A stretch of DNA of 64,000 nt from Capillimicrobium sp035565675 (GCA_035565675.1 DATMSA010000056.1:1-64000); one strand, 5' to 3'; shown: positions 8,135-16,781, counted from the stretch's first letter. Notes: a model not told the origin generated them from the sequence alone. A program made the numbers and translations.

Positions 8135-8617
8135 ATGCCGCGCATCACGCCGAACCTGTGGTTCGACACCGAGGCCGAGGAGGCCGCCGAGTTCTACTGC
8201 TCGATCTTCCCGAACTCGCGGATCGTGTCGAAGGCCCACTACAACGAGGCCGGTCCCCGCGACGTGGGCATGGTCATGACCGTCGAGTTCGAGCTCGACG
8301 GCCAGCGCGTCGTCGCGATCAACGGCGGCCCGGACTTCTCGTTCACCGAGGCGCTCTCGCTGGAGATCACCTGCGAGGACCAGGACGAGATCGACCACTA
8401 CTGGGAGCGCCTGTCCGACGGCGGCGAGGAGGGCCCGTGCGGCTGGCTGAAGGACCGCTACGGCCTGTCGTGGCAGGTGACGCCGAAGGGCATCGAGGAG
8501 CTGTTCGCCGACGACGACCCGGCCCGCGCCGCGCGCGCGATGAAGGCGATGTTCGGGATGCGCAAGCTCGACGTCGCCGCGCTGCGCGCGGCCGCCGACG
8601 GCGTCCCGGCCGCCTGA
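8135..8617 (+). CDS. VOC/PhnB-like metalloenzyme-fold protein
   Basis: A 160-residue protein of the PhnB-like vicinal-oxygen-chelate group, often misnamed 3-demethylubiquinone methyltransferase. Characteristic segments are ITPNLWFDTEAEEAAEFYCS at the start, SIFPNSRI, FSFTEALSLEITCEDQDEID, and GPCGWLKDRYGLSWQVTP near residue 105. A GGGAGG ribosome site precedes the ATG. It probably binds a small ligand or metal; no reaction can be assigned. A strong hairpin follows at 8636-8678. Confidence 0.85.
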   Translation: MPRITPNLWFDTEAEEAAEFYCSIFPNSRIVSKAHYNEAGPRDVGMVMTVEFELDGQRVVAINGGPDFSFTEALSLEITCEDQDEIDHYWERLSDGGEEGPCGWLKDRYGLSWQVTPKGIEELFADDDPARAARAMKAMFGMRKLDVAALRAAADGVPAA

Positions 8618-8635
8618 CCGACGTCGACCCTGGAG

Positions 8636-8678
8636 GTGGGAGCCATCATCCGCGTAGAGCGCGGAAGATGGCTCCCAC
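8636..8678 (+). terminator. Long perfect-stem hairpin, probable terminator of the VOC gene
   Basis: Two 19-nt arms (8636-8654 and 8660-8678) pair with a single A-A mismatch around a 5-nt loop TAGAG. It lies 19 nt after the VOC stop and before the next promoter. There is no T-run, so termination may be protein-assisted. A second 8-bp stem (8681-8688 with 8711-8718) follows directly. Confidence 0.6.
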
Positions 8679-8735
8679 GTCGCCCGCCCTCCTGAGGGAT
8701 TCCTCGATCGGGCGGGCGCGCTGTACCGTAGGTTG

Positions 8736-10409
8736 ATGGCGACGACGATTGTGGGCCCGGAGTTCCCCGATCTGGGCGACGAGCGGCTGTACCCGCGTCT
8801 CTCCGAGCACAAGATCGAGAAGCTCAAGAAGCTCGGGGACCCCCGTCTGTTCGCGCCGGGCGAGGTCCTGTTCGACCAGGGCGTCCGGGAGGCCCCGTTC
8901 TTCGTGATCCTGAGCGGCCGCGTCCAGCTCGTGGACCGCAAGCCCGGCAAGGACCGGCCGATCGCCGAGGTCGACGCCGGCACGTTCGTCGGCGACATCG
9001 CGATCTTCACCGGCGAGCCGACGATCAGCAGCGCGGTCGCGATCGAGCCGACCGAGGTCACGGCCTTCTCGCGGCCGCGGCTGCGCGAGATGCTCGCCCA
9101 GTGGCCCGAGCTCGGCGAGATGGTGCTGCGCACGATGGTCGCGCGGCGCATGTGGCACGAGGAGCAGGGTCACGGCGTCCTGCGGCTCATCGCGCCGCGC
9201 AGCTCGCGCCGCGCCTTCGAGGTGCGCGACCTGCTCGAGCGCAACCTGCTGCCGGTGCGCTTCTACGACGTCGACCGCGACCCCGACGCCGGCCCGATGC
9301 TCGACTTCCTCGGCCTCTCGCGCGAGCAGACGCCGGTGCTCGTCAACGTCGACCGCGTGCTGCCCAACCCGTCGGCGGCGCAGGTCGCGCGCGACCTCGG
9401 CCTGCGCGCCGAGGTCGACGGCCAGCGCTTCGACGCGGTCGTGCTCGGCGGCGGGCCGGCCGGGCTCGCGGCCGCCGTCTACGCCGGCTCGGAGGGGCTG
9501 CGCACGCTGGTGGCCGAGGCGTGGGCGCCGGGCGGCCAGGCCGGCACGAGCACGCGGATCGAGAACTACCTCGGCTTCCCGACCGGCATCTCCGGCACCG
9601 AGCTCGCGCGCAAGGCGACGCTGCAGGCGCGACGCTTCGACGCGGTGCTGTCGAGCTTCCACCGCGCGGTCGAGCTCGCCGACGGCCCCGAGGGCCTGCT
9701 GCGCGTCGACCTCGACGACGGCCAGCACGTGCTGGCGCGCACGGTCGTGATGGCCACGGGCGCGCGCTGGCGGCGCCTGCACGCCGACGGCGTCGAGCGC
9801 TTCACCGGCGCCGGCGTCTACCACGCGGCGATGCCGTCCGACGCCCAGCGCTACCGCGACCAGGACGTGATCGTCGTCGGCGGCGGAAACTCGGCCGGCC
9901 AGGCGGCGGTCTTCCTCGGCGCGCGGGCGCGGTCGGTGCGCATGGTCGTGCGCGGCGAGGGCCTGGCGAACACGATGTCGCGCTACCTCGTGGACCGCAT
10001 CGAGAAGTCGCGCTCGATCGAGCTGATGACCGAGACCGAGGTCACCGCGGTCCACGGCGACGACACCGTCGACGCCGTGACGCTGCGCGACCGCCGCGAC
10101 GGCAGCGAGCAGCGCGTCCCCGCCGCGGCCGTGTTCGTGATGATCGGCGCCGACCCGTGCACCGAGGCGGCCCGCGGCGTCCTCGACGTCGACGCGGCCG
10201 GCTACGTGCTGTGCGGCCAGGGCGCCGCCGACTGCCAGAGCCACATGCGCTGGCCGCTGAACGACCGCCCGCCGCACATGCTCGAGACCGTGCGGCCCGG
10301 CGTGTTCGCGGCCGGCGACGTGCGCTCCGGCGCGACGAAGCGCGTCGCGGCCGCGGTGGGCGACGGCTCGCTCGCCGTGCGGTTCGTGCACGACGTGCTG
10401 ATCGCCTGA
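8736..10409 (+). CDS. Cyclic-nucleotide-domain/thioredoxin-reductase-like FAD oxidoreductase
   Basis: A 557-residue fusion starting ATG at 8736; a TACCGT hexamer at 8724-8729 suggests a leaderless start. Residues about 30-145 are a cNMP-binding (Crp-type) beta roll (APFFVILSGRVQLV, GTFVGDIAIFTGEP). Residues about 150-225 form a linker resembling a degenerate thioredoxin-like fold. From residue about 230 comes a thioredoxin-reductase fold with the FAD site VVLGGGPAGLAAAVYA, GGQAGTSTRIENYLGFP, and the NADPH site VIVVGGGNSAGQAAVFLG (near 378). The redox-active CxxC of thioredoxin reductase should lie between FAD and NADPH motifs, but this stretch reads GVYHAAMPSDAQ. It cannot reduce thioredoxin in the usual way. 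Fusions of this architecture exist in other bacteria; the role is unknown. Confidence 0.85.
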   Translation: MATTIVGPEFPDLGDERLYPRLSEHKIEKLKKLGDPRLFAPGEVLFDQGVREAPFFVILSGRVQLVDRKPGKDRPIAEVDAGTFVGDIAIFTGEPTISSAVAIEPTEVTAFSRPRLREMLAQWPELGEMVLRTMVARRMWHEEQGHGVLRLIAPRSSRRAFEVRDLLERNLLPVRFYDVDRDPDAGPMLDFLGLSREQTPVLVNVDRVLPNPSAAQVARDLGLRAEVDGQRFDAVVLGGGPAGLAAAVYAGSEGLRTLVAEAWAPGGQAGTSTRIENYLGFPTGISGTELARKATLQARRFDAVLSSFHRAVELADGPEGLLRVDLDDGQHVLARTVVMATGARWRRLHADGVERFTGAGVYHAAMPSDAQRYRDQDVIVVGGGNSAGQAAVFLGARARSVRMVVRGEGLANTMSRYLVDRIEKSRSIELMTETEVTAVHGDDTVDAVTLRDRRDGSEQRVPAAAVFVMIGADPCTEAARGVLDVDAAGYVLCGQGAADCQSHMRWPLNDRPPHMLETVRPGVFAAGDVRSGATKRVAAAVGDGSLAVRFVHDVLIA

Positions 10410-10452
10410 GCGGACGGGGCAGGGAGTCCGCCCGCTCAGGCGGTGGGGAGGA

Positions 10453-11874
10453 TCAGTGCGAGTGCTGCAGCGTGGCCGGCGACTGCGGCGTCCACGTGCC
10501 GTGCAGCGCCACGTCGTGGATCAGCTCGTCCTGGGCGGCGGCCGCGAGCACGTGGTCGCGGGTCTCCTCGCCGAGGCGGCGCAGCTTGGCCTCGTCGAGG
10601 TCGACGAGCCTGCCGTCGCGCTTGACGACGCGCCCGGCGACGAGGACGGTGTCGACCAGGCCCGGGTGGGCGTTGTAGACGAGCGCGCCCGCCGGGTTGT
10701 TCAGCGGGGTCATCCCCAGCGTGTCGGTGCGCACGAGGATGACGTCGGCCTCCTTGCCGGGCGTGAGCGACCCGACGCGGTCCTCGAGGCCGCACGCGCG
10801 AGCGCCCTCGATCGTGGCGAACTCGAGCATGTCGCGGCAGGTGAGCTTGATCGGCTCGCCGCCGGCCAGCGACAGCCCGGCCGCCTCCAGTGCCGCGTTG
10901 TCGAGGCCGCGCTGCACCGACAGGGCGGTGCGCATGAGGCCGAACATGTGGCCGCCGGTGGACGTGCACACGTCGATCGACAGGCTCGGGCGGATGCCGG
11001 CGTCGAGCAGGCGGCCGGTCGCCGGCCAGCCGTGGCCCATCTGCACCTCGACGTCGGCGGCCACCGAGGCGGTGCCGCCGGTGTCGGCGATCATCTTCAG
11101 CTCGTCGTCGGCGAGCGTGCAGCAGTGCACGTACGTGGTGCGGTCGTCGAGCAGGCCCTCGTTCTTCATCCACTCGATCGGCCGGGTCTTGCCGAACTCG
11201 CCGTCGCCGACGTGCACGGTCACGCGCAGGTCGAGCTCGCGCGCGAGCGCCCAGTCGTGGCGGGCGACCTCCTCGGTGGTGAACTGCGGGCCGCGGATCG
11301 CCAGCGCCATCGTCATCAGCCCGTCGTCGGAGCTGAAGTACTGCTCGCGCACGCGGCGGGCGTCGTCGGAGTGGGGGACGGGATTCTGCGGCACGACGCC
11401 CCACTGCTGGTTGCCGGAGCCGTGCGCGAAGACGGTGCGCGCGCCCGAGTCGCGCAGGCCGGCGATCGCGCCGTCGGCGTGGTCGGGCGTGGCGAGGTTG
11501 TGCGACCAGTCCAGCAGCGTGGTGATGCCGGAGTCCAGCGCCTCGGCGGTGCCGAGCAGGTTGCCGGCGTAGGTGTCCTCCGGGCGGTAGTACTTGCTCA
11601 GCCCGGTGTGCATGCCCCACAGGTAATGGAACAGCGACCAGTCCGAGGCGATGTTGCGCCACGGCGCCTGCCAGGTGTGGCGGTGCGTGTCGACGAAGCC
11701 CGGCAGGACGATGCGGTCGGACGCGTCGATGACCTCGCAGTCGACCGCCTCGATCGATGGGGCGACTTCGACGATCCGCCCGTCCTCGATGAGGACGTCG
11801 CCGGTGGGGAGCTCCCCGACCGCGGGATCCATCGACAGGACGGTCCCGCCCTTGATCAGCACTCGGTTGGCCAA
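10453..11874 (-). CDS. Amidohydrolase-superfamily deaminase/chlorohydrolase-like enzyme
   Basis: A 473-residue metal-dependent hydrolase of the TrzN/AtzA/8-oxoguanine-deaminase-like group. Metal ligands are visible: His64 and His66 in VDTHRHTW, a His in RVTVHVGDGEFG, a further His in YVHCCTLAD and the Asp of SIDVCTSTGG. The flanking beta-sandwich strands open (VLIKGGTVLSMD) and close (VDTVLVAGRVVKRDG) the protein. The start codon is TTG at 11874, preceded by GGAGAAGG. Members deaminate or dechlorinate purines, pyrimidines or triazines; the substrate cannot be told here. It follows the cupin gene by 110 nt on the same strand. Confidence 0.88.
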   Translation of the reverse strand: MANRVLIKGGTVLSMDPAVGELPTGDVLIEDGRIVEVAPSIEAVDCEVIDASDRIVLPGFVDTHRHTWQAPWRNIASDWSLFHYLWGMHTGLSKYYRPEDTYAGNLLGTAEALDSGITTLLDWSHNLATPDHADGAIAGLRDSGARTVFAHGSGNQQWGVVPQNPVPHSDDARRVREQYFSSDDGLMTMALAIRGPQFTTEEVARHDWALARELDLRVTVHVGDGEFGKTRPIEWMKNEGLLDDRTTYVHCCTLADDELKMIADTGGTASVAADVEVQMGHGWPATGRLLDAGIRPSLSIDVCTSTGGHMFGLMRTALSVQRGLDNAALEAAGLSLAGGEPIKLTCRDMLEFATIEGARACGLEDRVGSLTPGKEADVILVRTDTLGMTPLNNPAGALVYNAHPGLVDTVLVAGRVVKRDGRLVDLDEAKLRRLGEETRDHVLAAAAQDELIHDVALHGTWTPQSPATLQHSH

Positions 11875-11984
11875 CGACCCTTCTCCTCTGAAAGCCGACG
11901 TCAGACGACGGCTCGAACCTATGCCTTGCGGGCGCGACTGTCAAGCAGGAGCGAACAGGGCCGCTGCTGCTTAACGGATGCCGA

Positions 11985-12470
11985 TCACGCGCCCGGAAGG
12001 ACGATGCCGATCGCGGCGTTCTCGGCCGGGCTCGCGTTCCAGTGACCGAGGCGGGCCGCCGCGCCCAGCAGACGCTCGACGGCGGCGGGCGACGGGGGCC
12101 ACGCCGACCGCTCGCCGGGCGCCAGCGGCGTGCCGATCTCCGCGAAGAACGCGCCCATGCGGGCGGTCGTGACGACGATCGACACCGCCGGCTCGGCCCC
12201 GGGGTTGCGCCAGGCGTGGCGCACTCCCCCCGGCACGTGGACCGCGTCGCCCGGCCGCGCGCGGCCCCATCCGGCCTGCTCCTGCCAGCCGTCGAGCTCG
12301 CCGGACAGCATCACGAACGTCTCCGGGTCGGGGTGGGCGTGCATCGGCACGACCGTTCCCGGCGGGAGCGCGCCGCGCAGCGCGCACGGCGCGCCGGGGT
12401 CGCCGTCGATCGGCGTGAGGACCTGCACGGTCGGGCCGAGGACGTCGAGCGTGACGGGGGAGGGGCTCAT
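11985..12470 (-). CDS. Cupin-domain protein
   Basis: A 161-residue single-domain cupin, start ATG at 12470 chosen over a longer frame because the extra residues look non-conserved. The metal-binding motifs are HAHPDPETFVMLSGELDGW (about residues 43-61) and PGGVRHAWRN (about 79-88). Small cupins of this type act as ligand sensors, isomerases or dioxygenases; nothing fixes the reaction. It lies between the DUF5519 and amidohydrolase genes on the same strand. Confidence 0.8.
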   Translation of the reverse strand: MSPSPVTLDVLGPTVQVLTPIDGDPGAPCALRGALPPGTVVPMHAHPDPETFVMLSGELDGWQEQAGWGRARPGDAVHVPGGVRHAWRNPGAEPAVSIVVTTARMGAFFAEIGTPLAPGERSAWPPSPAAVERLLGAAARLGHWNASPAENAAIGIVLPGA

Positions 12471-12525
12471 CGCGCCCAGGCTCCCGCGCGGGCCGCGCGC
12501 CGCCAACCCCGCGATCGCGGGGTCG

Positions 12526-12882
12526 TCAGGCCGCGGCCGGCTCCTGCGGGAGGCCGTACCGCGCGACGATCCGGTCGTAGTTGCGGCGCATCAGCGCGAT
12601 CACGTCCGCCTCGTCGCCGGGGCCGTCGATGCGGCGAGCGCCCATCCCGGGCGCGTCGGGGAACACCGGATGCGGTCCGATCCGGCCCTCGGCCTGCAGC
12701 TCCTCGCCCAGGCGGCGCGTGAACGAGAAGTGCGCGACGCGGTCGCCGTGCAGGTGGCCGACCTCCCGGCGGCCGACGCGCAGCGAACGCTCGCCGCGCG
12801 ATCCGGCCACCTCGGAGACGCCGGGCCAGGCGCACACCGCCGCGACGATGCGGTCGGCGGCGCCGGGAGCGGTGGTGGTCAT
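12526..12882 (-). CDS. DUF5519 (luciferase-family) small protein
   Basis: A 118-residue protein starting ATG at 12882. The block VGRREVGHLHGDRVAHFSF and the later HPVFPDAPGMGARRI and DVIALMRRNYDRI segments match the actinobacterial 'luciferase family protein' DUF5519, which is not a light-emitting enzyme. Function is unknown. Upstream, TTGACT overlaps a perfect CTTCAAG-N4-CTTGAAG palindrome (12924-12941), the geometry of MerR/SoxR-family promoters, so the gene is probably stress-inducible. Confidence 0.75.
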   Translation of the reverse strand: MTTTAPGAADRIVAAVCAWPGVSEVAGSRGERSLRVGRREVGHLHGDRVAHFSFTRRLGEELQAEGRIGPHPVFPDAPGMGARRIDGPGDEADVIALMRRNYDRIVARYGLPQEPAAA

Positions 12883-12923
12883 CGAAGGTGCCTCCATCGT
12901 CGTGGTCGATGACGATGGTGCAC

Positions 12924-12941
12924 CTTCAAGTGCGCTTGAAG
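12924..12941 (-). promoter_or_regulatory. MerR/SoxR-type operator upstream of the DUF5519 gene
   Basis: A perfect 18-bp palindrome with arms CTTCAAG/CTTGAAG and a 4-nt centre, the same length and pattern as SoxR boxes. On the minus strand, TTGACT overlaps its upstream edge, so the palindrome lies in the spacer as in MerR-family promoters. The target ATG is 41 nt downstream. It also overlaps the last codons of the 34-codon frame at 12926-13030. Confidence 0.55.
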
Positions 12942-13030
12942 TCAAGCGCGCGGTCGAACTCGGCCGGCCCGCCGTCGCCGTGGCGCTCGGTCCACTCGGG
13001 CATGGTGATCGCCTCGAGGACGCGAGTCAC
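12926..13030 (-). CDS. Possible 34-residue protein coupled to the alpha/beta hydrolase
   Basis: A short frame whose GTG overlaps the hydrolase stop in a GTGA (13027-13030), the coupling arrangement used at several other junctions here. The product (ending DRALDFKRT) is unlike any family I recognise. It may be a real microprotein, a gene remnant or chance: the only support is the GTGA junction. Confidence 0.3.
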   Translation of the reverse strand: MTRVLEAITMPEWTERHGDGGPAEFDRALDFKRT

Positions 13031-13647
13031 ATGTCGAGCAGGCGGCGCAACCAGGCGCGGATCGCGTCCTCGATCGCGCCGAGATCGCCGCGCAGCGCGT
13101 GGTCGCCGGCCACCCGCGCGATCGTGCGCCCGGGCGCCGGCGGCGGCATCCCGAACGGGTCGCGCTCCCCCTGCACCACGAGCACGGGCACCCCGACGGC
13201 CTCGAGCTCGCCGAGGCGGCTGGGCGGCGGCTCGGTCGCGCCGCGGCGGGGGCGCGGCTGCAGCGGGAACGCCAGGCACAGCACGCCCATCGCGCCGGTC
13301 GCCGCCGCCGTCCGGCACGCGACCCGCGCCCCCGACGAACGCCCGCCGGTGACCAGCGGCAGCCCCGCCAGCGGCCCGGCGGCGAGGTGGGCGCAGACCG
13401 CGACCCAGGCCGCGTCGAGCTGGTGCGCCGGCGCGGCCGACCGGCGCCCGGCGACGCGGTAGGGCTGCTCGACCAGCACCGCGCTCAGGTGCTCGGCGTT
13501 GGCCACCCGCACGGCGGCGACCAGGTCGCGGGCGCCGACGCCGCCGCCGGCGCCGTGGCCCAGGACAAGCGCGCCGCGCGGCGCGGAGGCCGGATGCAGG
13601 TGGGCGCGGGCCGGCCCGTGCGGGGTGTCGATCTCGATCTCGCTCAC
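13027..13647 (-). CDS. Alpha/beta-hydrolase (KANL3/Tex30-like) protein
   Basis: A 206-residue small alpha/beta hydrolase starting GTG at 13647. It has an N-terminal strand (IEIDTPHGPARAHL), the oxyanion segment GALVLGHGAGGG, the nucleophile elbow GGRSSGARVACR with Ser as nucleophile, the acid-loop region VVQGERDPFG, and a late His in AGDHALRGD. This pattern fits the KANL3/Tex30/dienelactone-hydrolase-like group of short hydrolases. The substrate is unknown. The longer upstream frame was not used because it lacks family-like sequence and overlaps the divergent DUF2237 gene. Confidence 0.8.
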   Translation of the reverse strand: MSEIEIDTPHGPARAHLHPASAPRGALVLGHGAGGGVGARDLVAAVRVANAEHLSAVLVEQPYRVAGRRSAAPAHQLDAAWVAVCAHLAAGPLAGLPLVTGGRSSGARVACRTAAATGAMGVLCLAFPLQPRPRRGATEPPPSRLGELEAVGVPVLVVQGERDPFGMPPPAPGRTIARVAGDHALRGDLGAIEDAIRAWLRRLLDM

Positions 13648-13678
13648 CCGCTGATGCTCGCACGCGATACTCCCGGGC

Positions 13679-14071
13679 GTGAGCGCACGCAACGTCCTGG
13701 GAGGGGAGCTGGAGCCGTGCGGGACCGATCCCCTCACCGGCTTCTACCGCGACGGCTGCTGCACGACCGGCCCCGAGGACCGCGGCAGCCACACGATCTG
13801 CGCGGTCGTCACCGCCGAGTTCCTCGAGCACCAGCGCACGATCGGCAACGACCTGACGACGCCGATGCCGCACTTCCGGTTCCCCGGCCTCGTGCCCGGC
13901 GACCGCTGGTGCGTCACCGCCCGCAACTGGCTGGCCGCCTACGAGGCCGGGGCCGCCGCCTACGTCGTGCTCGCCGCCACCCACGAGCGCGCGCTCGACA
14001 TCGTCCCGCTCGAGGCGCTCAAGGAGATGGCGGTCGACGTGCCGTCGGACCCCGGCTCGCTGCTCGAGTAG
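13679..14071 (+). CDS. DUF2237 family protein
   Basis: A 130-residue protein with GTG start and a GATACT hexamer 7 nt upstream (13666-13671). The conserved blocks NVLGGELEPCGTDPLTGFYR, DGCCTTGPEDRGSHTICAVV, and PGLVPGDRWCVTARNW cover the whole protein and identify DUF2237. Conserved Cys and His residues suggest metal or redox chemistry, but no function is known. It is divergent from the alpha/beta hydrolase and convergent with the VAO-type flavoenzyme, whose stop abuts its own. Confidence 0.88.
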   Translation: MSARNVLGGELEPCGTDPLTGFYRDGCCTTGPEDRGSHTICAVVTAEFLEHQRTIGNDLTTPMPHFRFPGLVPGDRWCVTARNWLAAYEAGAAAYVVLAATHERALDIVPLEALKEMAVDVPSDPGSLLE

Positions 14072-15667
14072 CTACAGGTCCGCCGCCTGGTCGCGGTAGC
14101 GGCTGCCCCAGATCCCCGACTTGCCCGGCGCCATGATCCCGTTGGGGTCGAGCGCGTCCTTGATGCGCTCGTGCAGGCGCCGCAGCGCGCCGTCGTTCCA
14201 GCCGAACGTCGCCATCACGTCGTCCATCAGGCCCAGGTGCGTGCGGTACTCGCCGTAGCCGGCCTCGGCCGCCTCGCGCACCAGCAGCCGCGTGAGCTCG
14301 AACGTCTCCTCGCGCTGCGCCGGGTCCTCCTTGTCGTAGAGGAACAGGCAGATGTGGTGCATCTCGCGCAGCCCGACGACGATCTGGGCGGCGTAGTCCT
14401 TGCGGTACTCGCGGCAGCGGTCGCGCACCATCGTGTACTGGCGCATCGCGTCGGCCCCGTCGGGCGCCGAGATCGGCGAGAACCCGATGTGCGCGCCGTT
14501 GGGGATCCACTCGAGCAGCTTGAGCTCCTCGAGGCTGGGGATGCCGCGGGCGATGTTCGCCCGGTCGCGCAGGATGTGGCCGCCGCGGTCGTCCTCGCCG
14601 GCGCGATCCTCGAGCGTGTGGAACCGCGCGCCGGGGATCTGCCCGAAGGCCTCCTGGATGATCCCCCAGTACATGTCCATGATCGGCGGCGGCCCGTACA
14701 GCGCGCCGTAGAAGTTCCAGTAGCCGAGGCCGAGCTCGCGCTTCATGCGCTCGATCGCCTCGTCGGGCAGCGGGTCGTCGCCGTCGTGCCACTCGTCGCG
14801 CTTCGACACGACCCCGGCGTCGAGCACGATGTTGCGCAGCACCGGCGCGTTCTGCAGCGGCGCCATGTTGATGCGCAGCGGCAGGATGATGTCGACGATC
14901 TGCTCGAGATCGGACTCGTTCTCGAACGTGATCAGGTAGGGCCGGTAGCCGGGCGGCTCGGGCATCAGGCCGATGCCCATCTTCGTGACGATGCCGTAGT
15001 TGGACTGCGTGAACAGGCCGTCCGGGTAGGGGCCGAAGCCGTAGGGGAAGAGCTGCCAGGTGTTGCTGCCGGGGACCGCGCCCATCCCGGTGCGCACGAT
15101 GTCGCCGTCGGGCAGCACGACCTCCATGCCGGTCTGCCACATGAAGTGGTCGCCGTAGGGCGTGTAGCCGACGCCGCGGTCGAGCGTGTTGCCGACGACG
15201 CTGCCCCAGCCGAGGTCGGGGCAGTCGATCCACAGCTTGATCCCGTTGTCCTGCAGGTGCTGGTAGAGGTCGAAGTAGGTGACGCCCGGCTCGACCAGCG
15301 CGTAGGCGAGGCGCTCGTTGACCTCGAGGATGCGGTTCATGCGCCGGCCGGTGTCGACGACGACCGCGCCGCTCAGGCGCGGGGCGCCGCCGCCGTAGCC
15401 GAGGTTGCGCCCGGTCGACACCGGCGACAGCGGCACGCCGGTCTCGTTGGCGATCCGCACGATCTCCTGGACCTGCTCGGGCGTCTCGGGGCACACGGCC
15501 GCCGCCGCGGCGAAGCGCTCGCGGCCGGCGATCGGGTACGGGTCGCGGTACGGCTCGAGCGCCGCGTCGTCGGTCACGACGAACTCGTCGCCGACGGTCG
15601 TGCGGAAACGGTCGAGGGCCGTCGCGAAGTCGCGCTCGGACACGCCGGGGGCCAGGATCGGGGCCAT
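14072..15667 (-). CDS. VAO/PCMH-type flavoprotein (4-cresol dehydrogenase or vanillyl-alcohol-oxidase like)
   Basis: A 531-residue FAD enzyme starting ATG at 15667 after a GGAGAG ribosome site. The PCMH-type FAD domain (about residues 25-245) contains CPETPEQVQEIVRIANETG, PVSTGRNLGYGGGAPRLSG and VEPGVTYFDLYQHLQDNG. The C-terminal cap domain ends with LDPNGIMAPGKSGIWG, typical of 4-cresol dehydrogenase PchF, eugenol hydroxylase and vanillyl-alcohol oxidase. These oxidise the benzylic position of para-alkylphenols through a quinone methide. No cytochrome c partner gene is adjacent, so it may act as an oxidase. It is divergent from an AraC regulator and lies 2 kb from the P450/phosphotransferase operon, suggesting phenolic catabolism. 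Confidence 0.88.
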   Translation of the reverse strand: MAPILAPGVSERDFATALDRFRTTVGDEFVVTDDAALEPYRDPYPIAGRERFAAAAAVCPETPEQVQEIVRIANETGVPLSPVSTGRNLGYGGGAPRLSGAVVVDTGRRMNRILEVNERLAYALVEPGVTYFDLYQHLQDNGIKLWIDCPDLGWGSVVGNTLDRGVGYTPYGDHFMWQTGMEVVLPDGDIVRTGMGAVPGSNTWQLFPYGFGPYPDGLFTQSNYGIVTKMGIGLMPEPPGYRPYLITFENESDLEQIVDIILPLRINMAPLQNAPVLRNIVLDAGVVSKRDEWHDGDDPLPDEAIERMKRELGLGYWNFYGALYGPPPIMDMYWGIIQEAFGQIPGARFHTLEDRAGEDDRGGHILRDRANIARGIPSLEELKLLEWIPNGAHIGFSPISAPDGADAMRQYTMVRDRCREYRKDYAAQIVVGLREMHHICLFLYDKEDPAQREETFELTRLLVREAAEAGYGEYRTHLGLMDDVMATFGWNDGALRRLHERIKDALDPNGIMAPGKSGIWGSRYRDQAADL

Positions 15668-15788
15668 TCGCTCTCCTCTACGTCGTGGCTGCCGACCCCA
15701 GGACAGCGCGGCGCGGCGCCAAGCGCAAGGGCCAGGTGCGCAAACCGGCCGGGGCGCTTCGCGAAGCGGATAGGCTCGCGGCGAGGAG

Positions 15789-16781
15789 ATGGTCCAGGCC
15801 GCCCGCCCACGCCCCGCCCGCGAGGTGTCGGTCCGCTGCGCCGACCCCGACGAGGCGCGCGTCATCGGCACGCGCGTCTACCACCCGCACGACGTCGCGA
15901 TCCGCGGCGACGCGAGCGCGTTCGCGATGACGCTGGAGGCGACCGCGCTGGGGCCGCTGACGGTCGGCTGGCTGCGCTACGACACCGAGGTCCGCCTCGA
16001 CGCGCCCGCGTTCGAGACCGCCTACCAGGTGAACCTCATCAGCGGCGGCGTGATGGAGGCGCGCTGCGGCGCCGAGCGGATCCTCGCCACCGCCGACGTG
16101 GCGATGGTCTACCGCCCCGACCGCCCGACCGGGTTCACCGGCTGGCGCACGCCGGCGCCGCTGCTGGGGCTGAAGATCCCGCGGCGCGTGCTCGAGCACG
16201 AGCTGGAGCGGCTGCTGGACCGGCCGATCGCCGGCCCGATCGACTTCGCGCTCGGCCTCGACGTCGCCCGCGGCCCGGGCGCCGAGTGGCGCGCCCTGCT
16301 GCAGGCGATGGCCGGCGGCCTGGGCGACGAGCGCGCGCTGGTGCGCCAGCCGCTCGTCACCGCGCCGCTCGTCCACACGATCCTCACCGGACTGCTGCTC
16401 AGCGCGCGCCACCGCTACCGCGACGAGCTCGCCGCGCCCTCCGCGTCGGCCGGGCCGGGCGCGGTGCGCCGCGCGCGGGCGTTCATCGACGCCAACGCCG
16501 ACCGGCCGCTGACCGTCGCCGACGTGGCGGCCGAGGCCGGGGTGGGCGTGCGCGCGCTCCAGCAGGCGTTCCGGCGCGCGCTCGGCCTCTCGCCGACCGA
16601 GTACCTGCGCCAGGTGCGCCTGCGCGCCGCCCACCGCGAGCTGCTCGACGCCGACCCTGCGACGACGACCGTCGCCGACGTCGCGGCGCGGTGGGGCTGG
16701 CTGCACGCCGGCCGCTTCGCCGCGCACTACCGCGACCGCTACGGCGTCGCGCCCGCGGCGACCCTGCGGCGCGGGCGCTGA
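15789..16781 (+). CDS. AraC-family transcriptional regulator
   Basis: A 330-residue AraC/XylS regulator. The N-terminal part (1-200) resembles the AraC-binding-like ligand domain (YQVNLISGGVMEARCG, VYRPDRPTGFTGW). The C-terminal 100 residues contain the two helix-turn-helices (ADRPLTVADVAAEAGVGVRA, FRRALGLSPTEYLRQVRLRA, TVADVAARWGWLHAGRFA). A TAGGCT hexamer lies at 15771-15776, with GAGGAG before the ATG. It is divergent from the VAO-type flavoenzyme and probably activates it in response to a phenolic substrate. Confidence 0.9.
   Translation: MVQAARPRPAREVSVRCADPDEARVIGTRVYHPHDVAIRGDASAFAMTLEATALGPLTVGWLRYDTEVRLDAPAFETAYQVNLISGGVMEARCGAERILATADVAMVYRPDRPTGFTGWRTPAPLLGLKIPRRVLEHELERLLDRPIAGPIDFALGLDVARGPGAEWRALLQAMAGGLGDERALVRQPLVTAPLVHTILTGLLLSARHRYRDELAAPSASAGPGAVRRARAFIDANADRPLTVADVAAEAGVGVRALQQAFRRALGLSPTEYLRQVRLRAAHRELLDADPATTTVADVAARWGWLHAGRFAAHYRDRYGVAPAATLRRGR

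Noticed and set aside
8681..8718. Second hairpin (CGCCCGCC/GGCGGGCG) after the VOC gene terminator
   Set aside because: A short GC stem with 22-nt loop is expected often in DNA of this composition; it adds nothing to the strong hairpin before it.
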